A DNA stretch of 64,000 nt from Butyricimonas synergistica DSM 23225 (GTDB lineage Bacteria; Bacteroidota; Bacteroidia; Bacteroidales; Marinifilaceae), in contig NZ_KB903359.1 of the NCBI RefSeq assembly GCF_000379665.1, positions 97,998 to 161,997 of the forward strand, written 5' to 3'. Shown here piece after piece: positions 1 through 8,320 of this stretch (position 1 is its first letter; the number at the start of each line of letters is the position of its first letter). Both the position numbers and the translations under genes were made by a program. Below the pieces are notes generated by a model. The model saw only the letters and a program-made list of their open reading frames with translations. It had not been told where the DNA came from and made no database searches.

Positions 1-2
1 GG

Positions 3-18
3 GAAGGAGGCGTCCTTC
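3..18. terminator. Small hairpin at window edge, possible terminator
   Basis: A perfect 6-bp stem, GAAGGA with TCCTTC, closes on a GGCG loop at the very start of the window and is followed by an AT-rich stretch. It may be the end of a longer terminator belonging to a gene to the left. The window edge prevents a firm call. Confidence 0.35.
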
Positions 19-72
19 TATAATATGCTCAAGATTAATGAAATAGTGTTTTTTTATGCTGGTGAAATTTTT

Positions 73-233
73 GTATAAATAAACGATCGTTTATTGCTAT
101 CGTCAATAAAAAATGAATATCAAAACAGACAATTTCGCAACTTATTATTTACTAGGAACAAAAAATAAACATTTATTATTGTCGTTTATCGAAATTATTA
201 ATATTTTCGCGTATAAATAAACGATGGATTATT
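73..233. repeat. Cluster of AATAAACGAT dyads upstream of the LRR gene
   Basis: The gene-free stretch 1-329 is AT-rich. Positions 78-95 form a perfect 18-bp palindrome, AATAAACGATCGTTTATT. A 15-bp direct repeat, GTATAAATAAACGAT, occurs at 73-87 and 211-225. A related dyad, AATAAACATTTATT, lies at 164-177, and an inverted TCGTTTAT at 182-189. The cluster could be operator sites or flanks of an invertible segment; no recombinase gene or clear Bacteroidales promoter is visible here. Nothing else was recognised in 96-329. Confidence 0.5.
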
Positions 234-329
234 CATACGTTCACGTCCGGTTTGGGGAGGTACATCTCTTTCCCTATGTTCGGAGGACGTGGTGGAAGTA
301 ATTGAAGAATTAAAACAAAGAAAGAACTA

Positions 330-1178
330 ATGATAAGGAAGTGTGTGTTAATGGTAGGAATCTTGGTGTTGCTGGCGGGTATGAAGACAAGTACGGCTGG
401 GGTCGTCGTTCCATTGGCGGATAAAGAGAGAGACGGTTTACTTCCGAGTGCCGGGGAGCATATGTCCGGAGAAGAGAGTTTTCTGATCCCGGACACGGTG
501 TTCCGGCGTTATTGCATCAGCTTTGGGTATGCTGACGAGAAGGGGTACATTATCCCGAAAGAGGTGGCAAAAGTCACGTGGCTTAATGTCGGTAGGATGA
601 ATATCAAGTCGTTGGAAGGTATTAAATATTTTACATCGTTGGAAAAATTGATTTGTTACTATACCCCTCTCGTTTCGTTGGATGTTTCGGGGTGCAAGGC
701 ATTGAAAGAGTTATACTGCAATCATAATACTTCACTCGTTTCGCTGGATGTATGCGGGTGTACTTCCTTGGAAAGATTGTATTGCTATAATACCTCACTC
801 TCCGAGCTTGACGTCACGGGATGTCGGGCGTTAGAGTGCCTGAGGTGTTATGATAATACTTCTCTCGCGTCGTTGGACGTGAAAGGATGTGCGGCGTTAA
901 AAGAATTGTATTGCCATAACGATCGTCTCATTGGGATGGACTTGTCCGGGTGTGTCTCGTTAATGATTTTGTATTGTTATGGCAATCATGTCGCCGCTCT
1001 GGATGCTACCGGCATGGTGTTGGGGAAGGAATTCCGGCTTTTTTGCGGCAACCAGTTCTCGGATGAAGCGGTGGAGCAGACGCTGGAATTGACACTGACC
1101 GCCCGGCAGAAAGTTCGGTGGGACGATTACCAGGCGGCTAACGGCAGCAATGCTCGTGTTAATGTCACTGTGAAATGA
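330..1178 (+). CDS. Exported leucine-rich-repeat protein
   Basis: The 282-residue product starts with a hydrophobic export signal (about residues 1-23) and has no lipobox cysteine. Roughly residues 85-230 consist of about six repeats of 20-24 residues with the pattern LxxLYCxxN followed by SLDVxGC. This resembles the Cys-containing LRR arrays common in Bacteroidota surface proteins and spirochaete LRR proteins. LRR proteins usually bind other proteins or host ligands; no catalytic motif is seen. The C-terminal 50 residues are not repetitive. The gene stands alone behind an AT-rich region with palindromes. The ligand is unknown. Confidence 0.8.
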   Translation: MIRKCVLMVGILVLLAGMKTSTAGVVVPLADKERDGLLPSAGEHMSGEESFLIPDTVFRRYCISFGYADEKGYIIPKEVAKVTWLNVGRMNIKSLEGIKYFTSLEKLICYYTPLVSLDVSGCKALKELYCNHNTSLVSLDVCGCTSLERLYCYNTSLSELDVTGCRALECLRCYDNTSLASLDVKGCAALKELYCHNDRLIGMDLSGCVSLMILYCYGNHVAALDATGMVLGKEFRLFCGNQFSDEAVEQTLELTLTARQKVRWDDYQAANGSNARVNVTVK

Positions 1179-1261
1179 AACTTGTCTTTCCTTTTTCTCG
1201 TTTACATGACAACTTGGCTACTTTTCGGGTAACCGGTGTTGTTAATTAAAATGAAGAAATC

Positions 1262-1444
1262 ATGAAAGAGAAAGAGGAAGAAAGAAAGGAACACGAAGAG
1301 AAAGATCGCCGTGCGGAGAAGAATATTCCATCCAAACAGGACAAGAGTTGGGTAGGCGAAAATCAGATGCCGCAACAACAATTTGACAAGACCGAATTCG
1401 AGGATGAAAAGGGGGATGGTTTGGACAGAAAGTGCCGAAAATGA
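1262..1444 (+). CDS. Small highly charged hypothetical protein
   Basis: A 60-residue ORF with an ATG start, very rich in Glu and Lys in its first 25 residues and with no signal peptide or membrane segment. The composition suggests a helical or disordered cytoplasmic protein. I do not recognise a family. It sits in the same direction between the LRR gene and the RNA-binding protein, and the ATG at 1251 is excluded because it hits a stop after four codons. It could be a chance ORF, but the spacing and strand are plausible for a real small gene. Confidence 0.45.
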   Translation: MKEKEEERKEHEEKDRRAEKNIPSKQDKSWVGENQMPQQQFDKTEFEDEKGDGLDRKCRK

Positions 1445-1480
1445 AAGTTTTATCACTGTGGAATAATTTTTTCTGCGGTA

Positions 1481-1511
1481 TTTGTTTGTTTGAATTATTG
1501 TTATAAATTTG
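1481..1511 (+). promoter_or_regulatory. Promoter of the RRM RNA-binding protein gene
   Basis: TTTG at 1481-1484, a 19-bp spacer, and TAAATTTG at 1504-1511 match the Bacteroidales primary-sigma consensus exactly. Transcription should begin near 1518, leaving a leader of about 125 nt before the ATG at 1645. Long leaders are common on cold-responsive RNA-binding genes, but no structure was established here. Confidence 0.75.
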
Positions 1512-1644
1512 CAGTGATATTTGAGTTTTGATTTGATAACAGAGTGTTTGCCTTTCATCGTGTTTTAAATGTATCGTTAAGCAGACTTTCATTAGGCAAT
1601 ATTCAACCTCAAAGCAGTTATTAATTATTTTAAAGTTTGTATTA

Positions 1645-1989
1645 ATGAACATTTACATTTCAAATCTAAGTTACGACGTGACTGACGCGGACTTAAAAGA
1701 ATTATTTGAAGAATACGGTGAAGTTTCTTCAGCAAAAGTTATCATGGACAGAGAAACCGGACGTTCAAGAGGTTTTGGTTTCGTGGAAATGCCCGAAAAC
1801 GAACAAGGACAAAAAGCTATCGACGAGTTGAACCAAGCTGAATATGACGGCAAGGTAATCAGCGTGAACGTGGCTAAACCGAGAACCGATAGACCTGCCG
1901 GAAATCGTGGCGGTGGCGGCGGACGCGATCGTCGTAGCGGAAACGGCGGCGGACGTAGTTTTGATAGAGACAGAGAAAGAAGATTTTAA
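1645..1989 (+). CDS. RRM-family RNA-binding protein with Gly/Arg tail
   Basis: The 114-residue protein has one RNA-recognition motif: RNP-2 (IYISNL, residues 3-8) and RNP-1 (RGFGFVEM, residues 42-49). Both carry the aromatic residues that stack on RNA bases. From about residue 80 the tail is rich in Gly, Arg and Asp, as in cyanobacterial and Bacteroidota Rbp proteins. These act in the cytoplasm on single-stranded RNA, often under cold or nutritional change. The gene is monocistronic, with a consensus promoter upstream and a strong terminator directly downstream. Confidence 0.95.
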   Translation: MNIYISNLSYDVTDADLKELFEEYGEVSSAKVIMDRETGRSRGFGFVEMPENEQGQKAIDELNQAEYDGKVISVNVAKPRTDRPAGNRGGGGGRDRRSGNGGGRSFDRDRERRF

Positions 1990-1998
1990 GAAAGTCTT

Positions 1999-2056
1999 TA
2001 CAAGGATAAAAAATAAACGGTAGCTTTTGAGCTACCGTTTATTTTTTATCCTTGTA
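1999..2056. terminator. Perfect 26-bp bidirectional terminator
   Basis: Positions 1999-2024 and 2031-2056 are exact reverse complements around a 6-nt loop (TTTTGA). The stem contains A-rich and T-rich arms, so each strand ends its hairpin with a U-run. It lies between the convergent RNA-binding protein gene and 6-phosphogluconolactonase gene and can stop transcription from both. Confidence 0.9.
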
Positions 2057-2096
2057 AATTTTAGATTTAATCGACAATCGCTGAATACTTTAACTT

Positions 2097-2795
2097 TTAG
2101 TTTACTTCCCTGTCCGTGAATACCATTGCTGCAGGCGAATGAGCGAGGATGTAGGATGCGGGGTATTCTTTTGCCTTGTGGGCGATTTGCTCCATGATTT
2201 CTTGCTTTTCTTTACCGATCACGGGAATCAAGATAGCGGAACTTTTCAGGATAACGGGACCCGTCATGGTGATGCGTTGTTGTCCCGTGATAGGATGTTG
2301 TGACACGGCATATATGCGACGGTCAGTAAGTAGGTTTATGTCATTGGGGAATATGGATGCCACGTGCCCGTCTGTTCCCACGCCGAGGATAACGCAATCG
2401 AAGCGGGGAGTGCTGGAATAGCCGGGAAGTTCCCATTTCACCATCTCGGAATAGCGTTCTGCCTCTACTTTGGGTTCCTGTTCTCCCCAGATCCGGTGGA
2501 TATGGTTGGAGGAGATTGCCAACGGGGTGAATAACAACAGGTCGGCGTGCTTGTAATTACTTTCGTCGTCATCCGGTGACACGCAACGTTCGTCAACCCA
2601 GTAGAATCGGAGATTGTTCCACGGGATAAGTTCCTTGTATTCTTCCGCCCACAATTTGAACAACGCTTGTGCGGTTGTTCCCCCGGACAATGCCAAGTGG
2701 AACGGCTTCGACTTGCTCTTTTTTATCACCGAGGCGAGTGCTTCGCTGGTTGCGCGCAACGCTTCTTCCGGTGTTTTATAAGTCTCTATCTTCAT
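2097..2795 (-). CDS. pgl: 6-phosphogluconolactonase
   Basis: Hydrolyses 6-phosphogluconolactone to 6-phosphogluconate in the oxidative pentose phosphate pathway, in the cytoplasm. The 232-residue length is typical. Family motifs are present: LSGGTT near residues 36-41 for phosphate binding, WVDERCV near residue 65, and LGVGTDGHVASIFP near residue 140. The ATG at 2795 is preferred. An upstream in-frame TTG at 2846 would add 17 residues that do not resemble the family. The usual partners zwf and gnd are not next to it in this window. Confidence 0.93.
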   Translation of the reverse strand: MKIETYKTPEEALRATSEALASVIKKSKSKPFHLALSGGTTAQALFKLWAEEYKELIPWNNLRFYWVDERCVSPDDDESNYKHADLLLFTPLAISSNHIHRIWGEQEPKVEAERYSEMVKWELPGYSSTPRFDCVILGVGTDGHVASIFPNDINLLTDRRIYAVSQHPITGQQRITMTGPVILKSSAILIPVIGKEKQEIMEQIAHKAKEYPASYILAHSPAAMVFTDREVN

Positions 2796-2902
2796 GATGT
2801 ATAGTATATAAGTCTTAGTATTATTTATGTAATTTATACGATGCAAGTTACATTTTATTCGTCATTTAAACAATAATGTTGCCTTGAAAGTATAAAAAAA
2901 TC

Positions 2903-4240
2903 TTAACGGGACATCATTTGACGGCAACTCTTGTTGAAGCGGCGGATAAAGAGCGTGGCGGCGAACATTAATCCGCCACAGAATCCGGAAAGTAACCCGG
3001 AAGCCCCGAAGCCGAGCAGGATGCCGGTGACGTAACCGAGGGGTACGGCGACAAAGACGTAAGAAATGAAGGCATACACCATCGGGCGCTTCACGTCGGT
3101 GATTCCCCGCAAGGCGCCGAGGGCGGTGACTTGTAGCCCATCGAATATTTCGAACACGGCAACGACGAAGAACAGTTGGCGGGCAACCTCGACCACCTCC
3201 CGGTCGGGCGTGAAGATGGAAGCGATTTGTGCGCCGAAAAGGGCGTAGACGGCGGCGGCTCCCGCCATGAAGACCATGGCAAGACGCAGGGCGGCATGGG
3301 CATAACGACGCATTCGGGCGAAGTTATGACGCCCGTACTCGTGGCTGACGAGTATCGTGGAAGCCCCGGCGATACCGCTGGATATCATGAACGTGAGGCT
3401 GATCATGGATTGCACGATCTGGTTGGCGGCAAGTGCCACTGTACCCAACCAACCCATCATGACGGTGATGAGGCTGAGGGAAAGGTACTCGACCACCATT
3501 TGCCCGGCGATGGGATAACCCACTTGCAGGAGTTGCCGGGTCTTACGACCGCTGGTGTTCGTCCGCCGGAAAAACCGGAACACGGTGGAGTACACCCCAG
3601 AACGGCGGATGTAAAGAAAGAACGCGACGGGCATCATGAGCCTCGATATAAGGGTTGCCAATCCCGCGCCAGCCACGCCAAGGACGGGAGCCCCGAATTT
3701 ACCGTATATAAATATGTAGTTCAGGATAATATTCATGACGTTGCACGAGATCGTGATGACCATGGCTGCTTTCGTGTTGCCGATGCCTTCCATGTATTGC
3801 TTGAAAGTCATGAAAAGAATAAAAGGGATAAGAGAGAGGGAGGTCAGCACGTAGTATCCCTTGCTTAACGCCACCACTTCCTCGGGTTGTCCCATCATCG
3901 ACAGGTAAGGCATGAGTATAAAAAGAAAAGACGTGAGCAGGAGGGCAACCGCGTAGTTCAGCAAGAGGGAGTTCTGGAAAAATCCCGCCACCCGCTCGTG
4001 GTCGTCCTGCGCGTGGGCTTGTCCCACGAGGGGAGTCAGTCCCGTGGCAATTCCCATGCCGACCACCATCGTGTTCATGATGATCGCCCCGGCAAGCGAC
4101 ACCGCTGCCAGCTCGGGAGCCCCGAGTTGCCCGACCATGATGTTGTCTGCCATCTGCACCACCGCCTGTCCCGCCAGCGAAAGCATAATCGGGAAAGCGA
4201 TCCGGACGTTGTCCCTATAATACAATGAACTTATTCTCAT
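2903..4240 (-). CDS. MATE-family multidrug efflux transporter
   Basis: The 445-residue inner-membrane protein has about 12 hydrophobic segments arranged as two MatE halves; each half begins with a proline/glycine-rich helix (near PIMLSLAGQ and GYPIAGQM). Members export cationic drugs, dyes or metabolites in exchange for Na+ or H+. The ATG at 4240 is chosen over a TTG at 4264. It is downstream of nothing on its strand and ends about 105 bp before the start codon of pgl, so the two could be co-transcribed. The substrate cannot be read from sequence. Confidence 0.93.
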   Translation of the reverse strand: MRISSLYYRDNVRIAFPIMLSLAGQAVVQMADNIMVGQLGAPELAAVSLAGAIIMNTMVVGMGIATGLTPLVGQAHAQDDHERVAGFFQNSLLLNYAVALLLTSFLFILMPYLSMMGQPEEVVALSKGYYVLTSLSLIPFILFMTFKQYMEGIGNTKAAMVITISCNVMNIILNYIFIYGKFGAPVLGVAGAGLATLISRLMMPVAFFLYIRRSGVYSTVFRFFRRTNTSGRKTRQLLQVGYPIAGQMVVEYLSLSLITVMMGWLGTVALAANQIVQSMISLTFMISSGIAGASTILVSHEYGRHNFARMRRYAHAALRLAMVFMAGAAAVYALFGAQIASIFTPDREVVEVARQLFFVVAVFEIFDGLQVTALGALRGITDVKRPMVYAFISYVFVAVPLGYVTGILLGFGASGLLSGFCGGLMFAATLFIRRFNKSCRQMMSR

Positions 4241-4451
4241 GCCTTTGTTTTTAAACGGGTGCAAAGATATGAATTTAGTTTATAAATCGGAGTCGTTCGT
4301 GAAGATTGTAAGATGGTGTGGCATAAACCGGAAAGGAAAATTTGTAAGATGAAAAGTTGGAAAGTGTGAAACAAACATAACAGGCTTTCTCGTATAAGAA
4401 ATCAAAAGGCTGAATTTTAAGTAATTTAACCTTAATATTAAGCTAAAAAAA

Positions 4452-4482
4452 TTTGCAGAGATAAAATAAGTAGTTATCTTTG
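4452..4482 (+). promoter_or_regulatory. Promoter upstream of the exported protein at 4501
   Basis: TTTG at 4452-4455, a 19-bp spacer and TATCTTTG at 4475-4482 match the Bacteroidales consensus. Transcription would start about 12 nt before the ATG at 4501 and may run on into the Ton operon. Confidence 0.75.
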
Positions 4483-4500
4483 GGATACTAAAAGAGAGAA

Positions 4501-4893
4501 ATGAAAAGAACAGTATTTCGATATTTTTCACTGTTACTCTTGCTTTTAACAATCGGGGTAAACGCCTTTGGAGACACAGATTCCAAGGGAACTAAACCCG
4601 AATCCCCGGCTCAAAACACGGAACAATCCGGCACTTCCCAAGTGGCAACTTCTACTACCGATAAGCATTGGGCGGTGGAACGGTCACGGGTTCTTTCCAG
4701 CCAAGAAATTTCCACTGCGAAAAGTCGGGAGCAACAAATCACTTTTTCTCTCTATCGTAAAATGCAACTCGCGAATCACAAGTCGGAGTACAGTATTCGG
4801 GAAGAACATTCCATCGAGAGTTTTTCCGAGTTATTGGGTATTCGTCATATCCAGGGGTTCTACTTGTTCGACTTGTGTAAAATAGTCATTTAG
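4501..4893 (+). CDS. Small exported protein, paralogue of the protein at 11036
   Basis: The 130-residue protein begins with a clear signal peptide (about residues 1-23). A polar, Thr/Ser/Gln-rich stretch follows. The C-terminal 30 residues align without gaps to the C-terminus of the small exported protein encoded at 11036: both contain a patch of the form [IL]ExF, then HxQGxY, and end in Val-Ile. No known domain is recognised. It has its own promoter and lies 190 bp ahead of the Ton operon. A periplasmic role linked to energy transduction is only a guess from position. Confidence 0.7.
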   Translation: MKRTVFRYFSLLLLLLTIGVNAFGDTDSKGTKPESPAQNTEQSGTSQVATSTTDKHWAVERSRVLSSQEISTAKSREQQITFSLYRKMQLANHKSEYSIREEHSIESFSELLGIRHIQGFYLFDLCKIVI

Positions 4894-5084
4894 CCATACA
4901 TAGGTTTAGTCTGTCCGTGCCATGTCATTATGGTACAGGTGTTTCGTATGCCTGTATAAAATGATAAAGGGGATGCTACACTCTGTTTTACAGGTGCTTA
5001 TCATGAAATCGGTATTCGTGTCGGGATACGGACAGGTATTTTGCATCCTTATTTTTAATACAACAATTTAAAAGAAATAGACCT

Positions 5085-5210
5085 ATGGAAACTACAAATA
5101 CAAAAATGAGTAAAGTGACAAAATCAGCATTGTTTCAGACAGTATACCCGATAGCTATCATGCTTGTTGTCTTCGGGTTAGTATTCTTGGCTTTATATTC
5201 TGCGTTATAA
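5085..5210 (+). CDS. 41-residue single-span membrane protein ahead of ExbB
   Basis: This short ORF begins at ATG 5085 and ends with TAA at 5208-5210, 20 bp before exbB. A basic, polar N-terminus of about 15 residues is followed by a single strongly hydrophobic span (VYPIAIMLVVFGLVFLALY). The YPI start of the span resembles FPI at the start of the first span of the downstream ExbB. It is probably an inner-membrane accessory peptide of the ExbB/ExbD/TonB complex or a leader derived from ExbB. The preceding 190 bp (4894-5084) hold no other gene, only a small TACAGG/CCTGTA hairpin at 4934-4956. Confidence 0.65.
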   Translation: METTNTKMSKVTKSALFQTVYPIAIMLVVFGLVFLALYSAL

Positions 5211-5230
5211 AAATTCAAAATAAATTTGTT

Positions 5231-6046
5231 ATGAAAAAGACTGCAACATCTACAAAAGGAACAAAGAGAAATTTTGGTATTTCTGCATTTCCGATCATCA
5301 TCTTGTGTTTTATCCTGGCGATGATTATTTATCATTTCGTGTACGGCAACCCGGCTAACTTCATTAATAATGATCCGAACAATCACCCGCTACCGGGAAA
5401 CCTGTTGGGTACGATATATAAAGGTGGTGTGATCGTACCTATTATACAAACGTTATTGTTTACCGTGTTGACCCTGAGCGTGGAACGTTTGATCGCCCTG
5501 CGTAAGGCAAAGGGGAAGAAGAACCTGCAACAATTCGTGACCACGGTCAAAGATCAGTTGGAGCACGGGGACATCGAGGCTGCCCGCCAATCATGTGACG
5601 AGCAGAAAGGAACCGTGGCAAACGTTATTAAGGCGTCGCTCTCGACTTATACTCAGGTAGATACTTGTGATACCTTGACAAAAGAAGAAAAGCAGCTGGC
5701 TGTACGGAAAGACCTCGAGGAGGCGACCATGTTGGAATTGCCTACTATGGAACAGAACCTAGGCGTGATCGCGACGATCACCACGCTCGGGACGTTGATG
5801 GGATTGCTCGGGACGGTGATCGGTATGATCAAATCGTTCGCGGCACTTTCTTCCGCCGGGGGGACGGACTCTATCGCCTTGTCTACCGGTATTTCGGAGG
5901 CGCTGGTGAACACGGCGTTCGGTATCGCCACCGGAGCCTGTGCCGTTATCGCTTACAATTTCTTCACGAGCAAGATTGACGGCATCACGCACAGTATCGA
6001 CGAAATCGGTGCTTACATCGTGCAAACATTCTCTGTGAAAAAGTAG
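5231..6046 (+). CDS. exbB: ExbB/TolQ/MotA-family proton channel protein
   Basis: Forms the inner-membrane proton-conducting core that energises TonB. The 271-residue protein has spans near residues 18-38, 66-86, 178-200 and 222-245. The conserved ExbB core sits in the third span (TLGTLMGLLGTVIGMI) followed by GISEALVNTAFG. The extra N-terminal span is common in Bacteroidota ExbB. It is followed within 25 bp by two exbD genes and tonB. The many SusC-type receptors in this genome need this complex. Confidence 0.93.
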   Translation: MKKTATSTKGTKRNFGISAFPIIILCFILAMIIYHFVYGNPANFINNDPNNHPLPGNLLGTIYKGGVIVPIIQTLLFTVLTLSVERLIALRKAKGKKNLQQFVTTVKDQLEHGDIEAARQSCDEQKGTVANVIKASLSTYTQVDTCDTLTKEEKQLAVRKDLEEATMLELPTMEQNLGVIATITTLGTLMGLLGTVIGMIKSFAALSSAGGTDSIALSTGISEALVNTAFGIATGACAVIAYNFFTSKIDGITHSIDEIGAYIVQTFSVKK

Positions 6047-6070
6047 CTTGAAACCGTAAATACTCGAGTC

Positions 6071-6673
6071 ATGAGCCAGAAAATAAAGAAGAAATCGACA
6101 TTTATCGACATGACTGCCATGAGCGACGTGACGGTGCTGTTGTTGACGTTCTTCATGCTGACCTCGACGTTTATCCAGAAGGAGCCGGTGAAGGTGAACC
6201 CGCCGCAGTCGGTTTCGGATATCAAGATTCCCGACAACAATATCGTGTCGATATTGGTCGAACCGTCCGGGAAAGTGTTTATGAGCTTGGATAAGCCGCA
6301 GGACAGAATGGAAGTATTGAAAAAGATGGGCGAGAACTACCAGATTGAATTTACCAACGAGGAGTTGAAAAAGTTCAGCCTGTGCAATTCTTTCGGGGTA
6401 CCGATTCAAGGGATGAAACAATTCCTTGCGTTGTCCCCCGAAGATCAGGACAAGGTAGTGATGAATTACGGGATTCCTTGCGATAGCACGAACAACCAGT
6501 TCCGGTCGTGGATGCAGTTTGCCCGCGAGGTGAACAAAGAGCTGGTGATCGCGATCAAGGCAGACCAGAACACGCCCTACCCGTTGATTAAAGATATCAT
6601 GGCAACATTGCAGGATTTACGGGAGAACAGGTACAACCTGATTACCTCCCTGCGCAATATGCCCCAAGTGTGA
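6071..6673 (+). CDS. exbD: ExbD/TolR-family protein, first copy
   Basis: A 200-residue single-span partner of ExbB that carries the essential membrane aspartate. Here this is Asp-19 in the segment AMSDVTVLLLTFFML. The periplasmic domain is longer than in proteobacterial ExbD (about 140 residues) and contains a central polar insertion. Bacteroidota commonly encode two ExbD proteins in tandem, which may form a mixed dimer inside the ExbB pentamer. Spacing to exbB is 24 bp and to the next exbD 34 bp, consistent with one transcript. Confidence 0.92.
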   Translation: MSQKIKKKSTFIDMTAMSDVTVLLLTFFMLTSTFIQKEPVKVNPPQSVSDIKIPDNNIVSILVEPSGKVFMSLDKPQDRMEVLKKMGENYQIEFTNEELKKFSLCNSFGVPIQGMKQFLALSPEDQDKVVMNYGIPCDSTNNQFRSWMQFAREVNKELVIAIKADQNTPYPLIKDIMATLQDLRENRYNLITSLRNMPQV

Positions 6674-6707
6674 CGAAAGTTACAGGTTAAAACTTGAAAC
6701 GAATATT

Positions 6708-7379
6708 ATGGCAGAGATAGAACAAAACGGAAGCGGGGAACGCAAGAAAGGAAAGCAGAAAAAATTCAGTATCCGGGTGGACTTCACGCCGATGGTGGAT
6801 ATGAATATGTTGCTGATTACTTTCTTCATGCTCTGTACTTCCATGAGCAAGCCCCAGACGATGGAAATCAGTATGCCGAGGAAGGATTTGCTGAACGAGC
6901 AGGAGCAGAACAAGGTGAAGGCTTCCAAGGCGATGACGATCTTGCTGGGAAAAGAGGGAAAAGTGTATTACTACATGGGTGAGCCGGATTACGAGAACCC
7001 CGATATGATACAGGAAACGGACTTTTCCCCGAACGGTCTGCGTGCGATATTATTGGGACGCAACCAGATAGTGATGCAGAAAATCCGGGAACTGAAACAG
7101 AAGAAAGCGAACCTGGAGATCACGAACGACGAGTACATGACGGAGGCGGCGGAAGTCCGGAAGGGCAAGGATTCGCCCGTGGTATTGATCAAGGCAACGG
7201 ATTTCTCTAATTACAAGAACCTGATAGACGTGCTCGACGAGATGCAGATATGCAATATCGGACGTTACGCCATCATGGACATCACGCCGGGCGACTTGCG
7301 CCTGTTACAGGATAAAACACACGCCGGGTACGCCGACGACCTGAAAGAAGTCATCGAGTACCGGGAGTTAAAACAGTAG
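6708..7379 (+). CDS. exbD: ExbD/TolR-family protein, second copy
   Basis: The 223-residue protein has a basic cytoplasmic N-terminus, then one span with the conserved aspartate (DFTPMVDMNMLLITFFML near residues 24-41). The periplasmic domain has a Lys/Glu-rich middle region. It differs strongly from the first ExbD in its periplasmic part, so the two are likely non-redundant. The stop codon is 3 bp from the tonB start, indicating translational coupling. Confidence 0.92.
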   Translation: MAEIEQNGSGERKKGKQKKFSIRVDFTPMVDMNMLLITFFMLCTSMSKPQTMEISMPRKDLLNEQEQNKVKASKAMTILLGKEGKVYYYMGEPDYENPDMIQETDFSPNGLRAILLGRNQIVMQKIRELKQKKANLEITNDEYMTEAAEVRKGKDSPVVLIKATDFSNYKNLIDVLDEMQICNIGRYAIMDITPGDLRLLQDKTHAGYADDLKEVIEYRELKQ

Positions 7380-7382
7380 GTT

Positions 7383-8207
7383 ATGGCAAAAGATATTCAT
7401 ATAAATTCGATGGAGTGGTGCGAACTGGTGTTTGCCGGGAAGAACAAGGACTATGGCGCTTACGAACTCCGTAAGCAGTCCTCTCGGCGCCACCTGGTAG
7501 CCTATATCGTGATTATAGGCTGTATCGTGCTGGCGATGGTGCTTCCTGCCTTTATCCGATTCCTGACCCCGGTGAAGGCACAGGAGAAAATGGTAACGGT
7601 GACCGAGCTTTCCAATATAAAAATGGAATTGCCGGAGGTGAAGGAAGAGAACAAGATCGTGGCGGTGAACGTGCCGCCTCCCCCTACCTTGAAGACGACG
7701 ATCAAATTTACAGCCCCTGTAATTAAAAAGGACGAGGAGGTGAACGAGGCGGACGAGATGAAGACGCAGGAGGAAGTGAACCAAGCGAAAGCGGCTATTT
7801 CCGTGGCTGACGTGAAAGGAAACGACGAGGATAACGGGCAGGACATTGCCGACTTGGAAGATCACAAGTTGATCGTGGCGAGCGACGACGAGGTATTTCA
7901 GGTCGTGGAACAAGCCCCGGAATATCCCGGTGGTATGGCAGCCCTGATGAAATGGATAGGTAAAGAGATACACTACCCGTCTATCGCACAGGAAATGAAT
8001 GTAGAGGGAAAGGTCATCGTGCAATTTGTCATCGGGCGTGACGGTGCGGTACGCGACGTGCTGGTACTTCGTTCCGTGGACCCGTCTTTAGACAAGGAGG
8101 CGATCCGGGTTGTCAAAGCGATGAAGAAATGGATACCCGGAAGACAGCGGGGCGAGGCGGTATCCGTTCGGTTCACGTTACCTATTTCCTTTAAATTACA
8201 AAAGTAG
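7383..8207 (+). CDS. tonB: TonB energy transducer
   Basis: The 274-residue protein has a cytoplasmic N-terminus, one membrane span near residues 38-60 and a periplasmic linker with a short proline run (VPPPPT) and acidic stretches. The C-terminal TonB domain (about residues 185-274) begins with the typical Bacteroidota YPGGMAALMKWI motif and contains YPSIAQEMNVEGKV. It transmits proton-motive force from ExbB/ExbD to TonB boxes of outer-membrane receptors such as the three SusC proteins encoded further right. Confidence 0.93.
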   Translation: MAKDIHINSMEWCELVFAGKNKDYGAYELRKQSSRRHLVAYIVIIGCIVLAMVLPAFIRFLTPVKAQEKMVTVTELSNIKMELPEVKEENKIVAVNVPPPPTLKTTIKFTAPVIKKDEEVNEADEMKTQEEVNQAKAAISVADVKGNDEDNGQDIADLEDHKLIVASDDEVFQVVEQAPEYPGGMAALMKWIGKEIHYPSIAQEMNVEGKVIVQFVIGRDGAVRDVLVLRSVDPSLDKEAIRVVKAMKKWIPGRQRGEAVSVRFTLPISFKLQK

Positions 8208-8320
8208 GAATGTTGCAGTCGGGAGAGCCTTCGGCAGGGTGAGGTGAAGGGATGTTATCATCCGGAATCGGCATCTGCCGAAGGCATATTTGAAGACTGG
8301 TAACTTAAATAATAACGATC

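Noticed and set aside
1202-1652. Minus-strand ORFs of 118 and 130 codons upstream of the RNA-binding gene
   Set aside because: They cross the consensus promoter and leader of the RRM gene, start from weak codons and have biased Phe/Leu composition from AT-rich DNA.
3176-3868. Plus-strand ORF of 230 codons inside the MATE gene
   Set aside because: It is antisense to a clear 12-span MATE transporter, is Gly/His/Asp-rich and has no recognisable motif.
4241-4264. Upstream TTG start for the MATE transporter
   Set aside because: It adds only eight residues; the ATG at 4240 is the more plausible start, as for pgl where an upstream TTG was also rejected.
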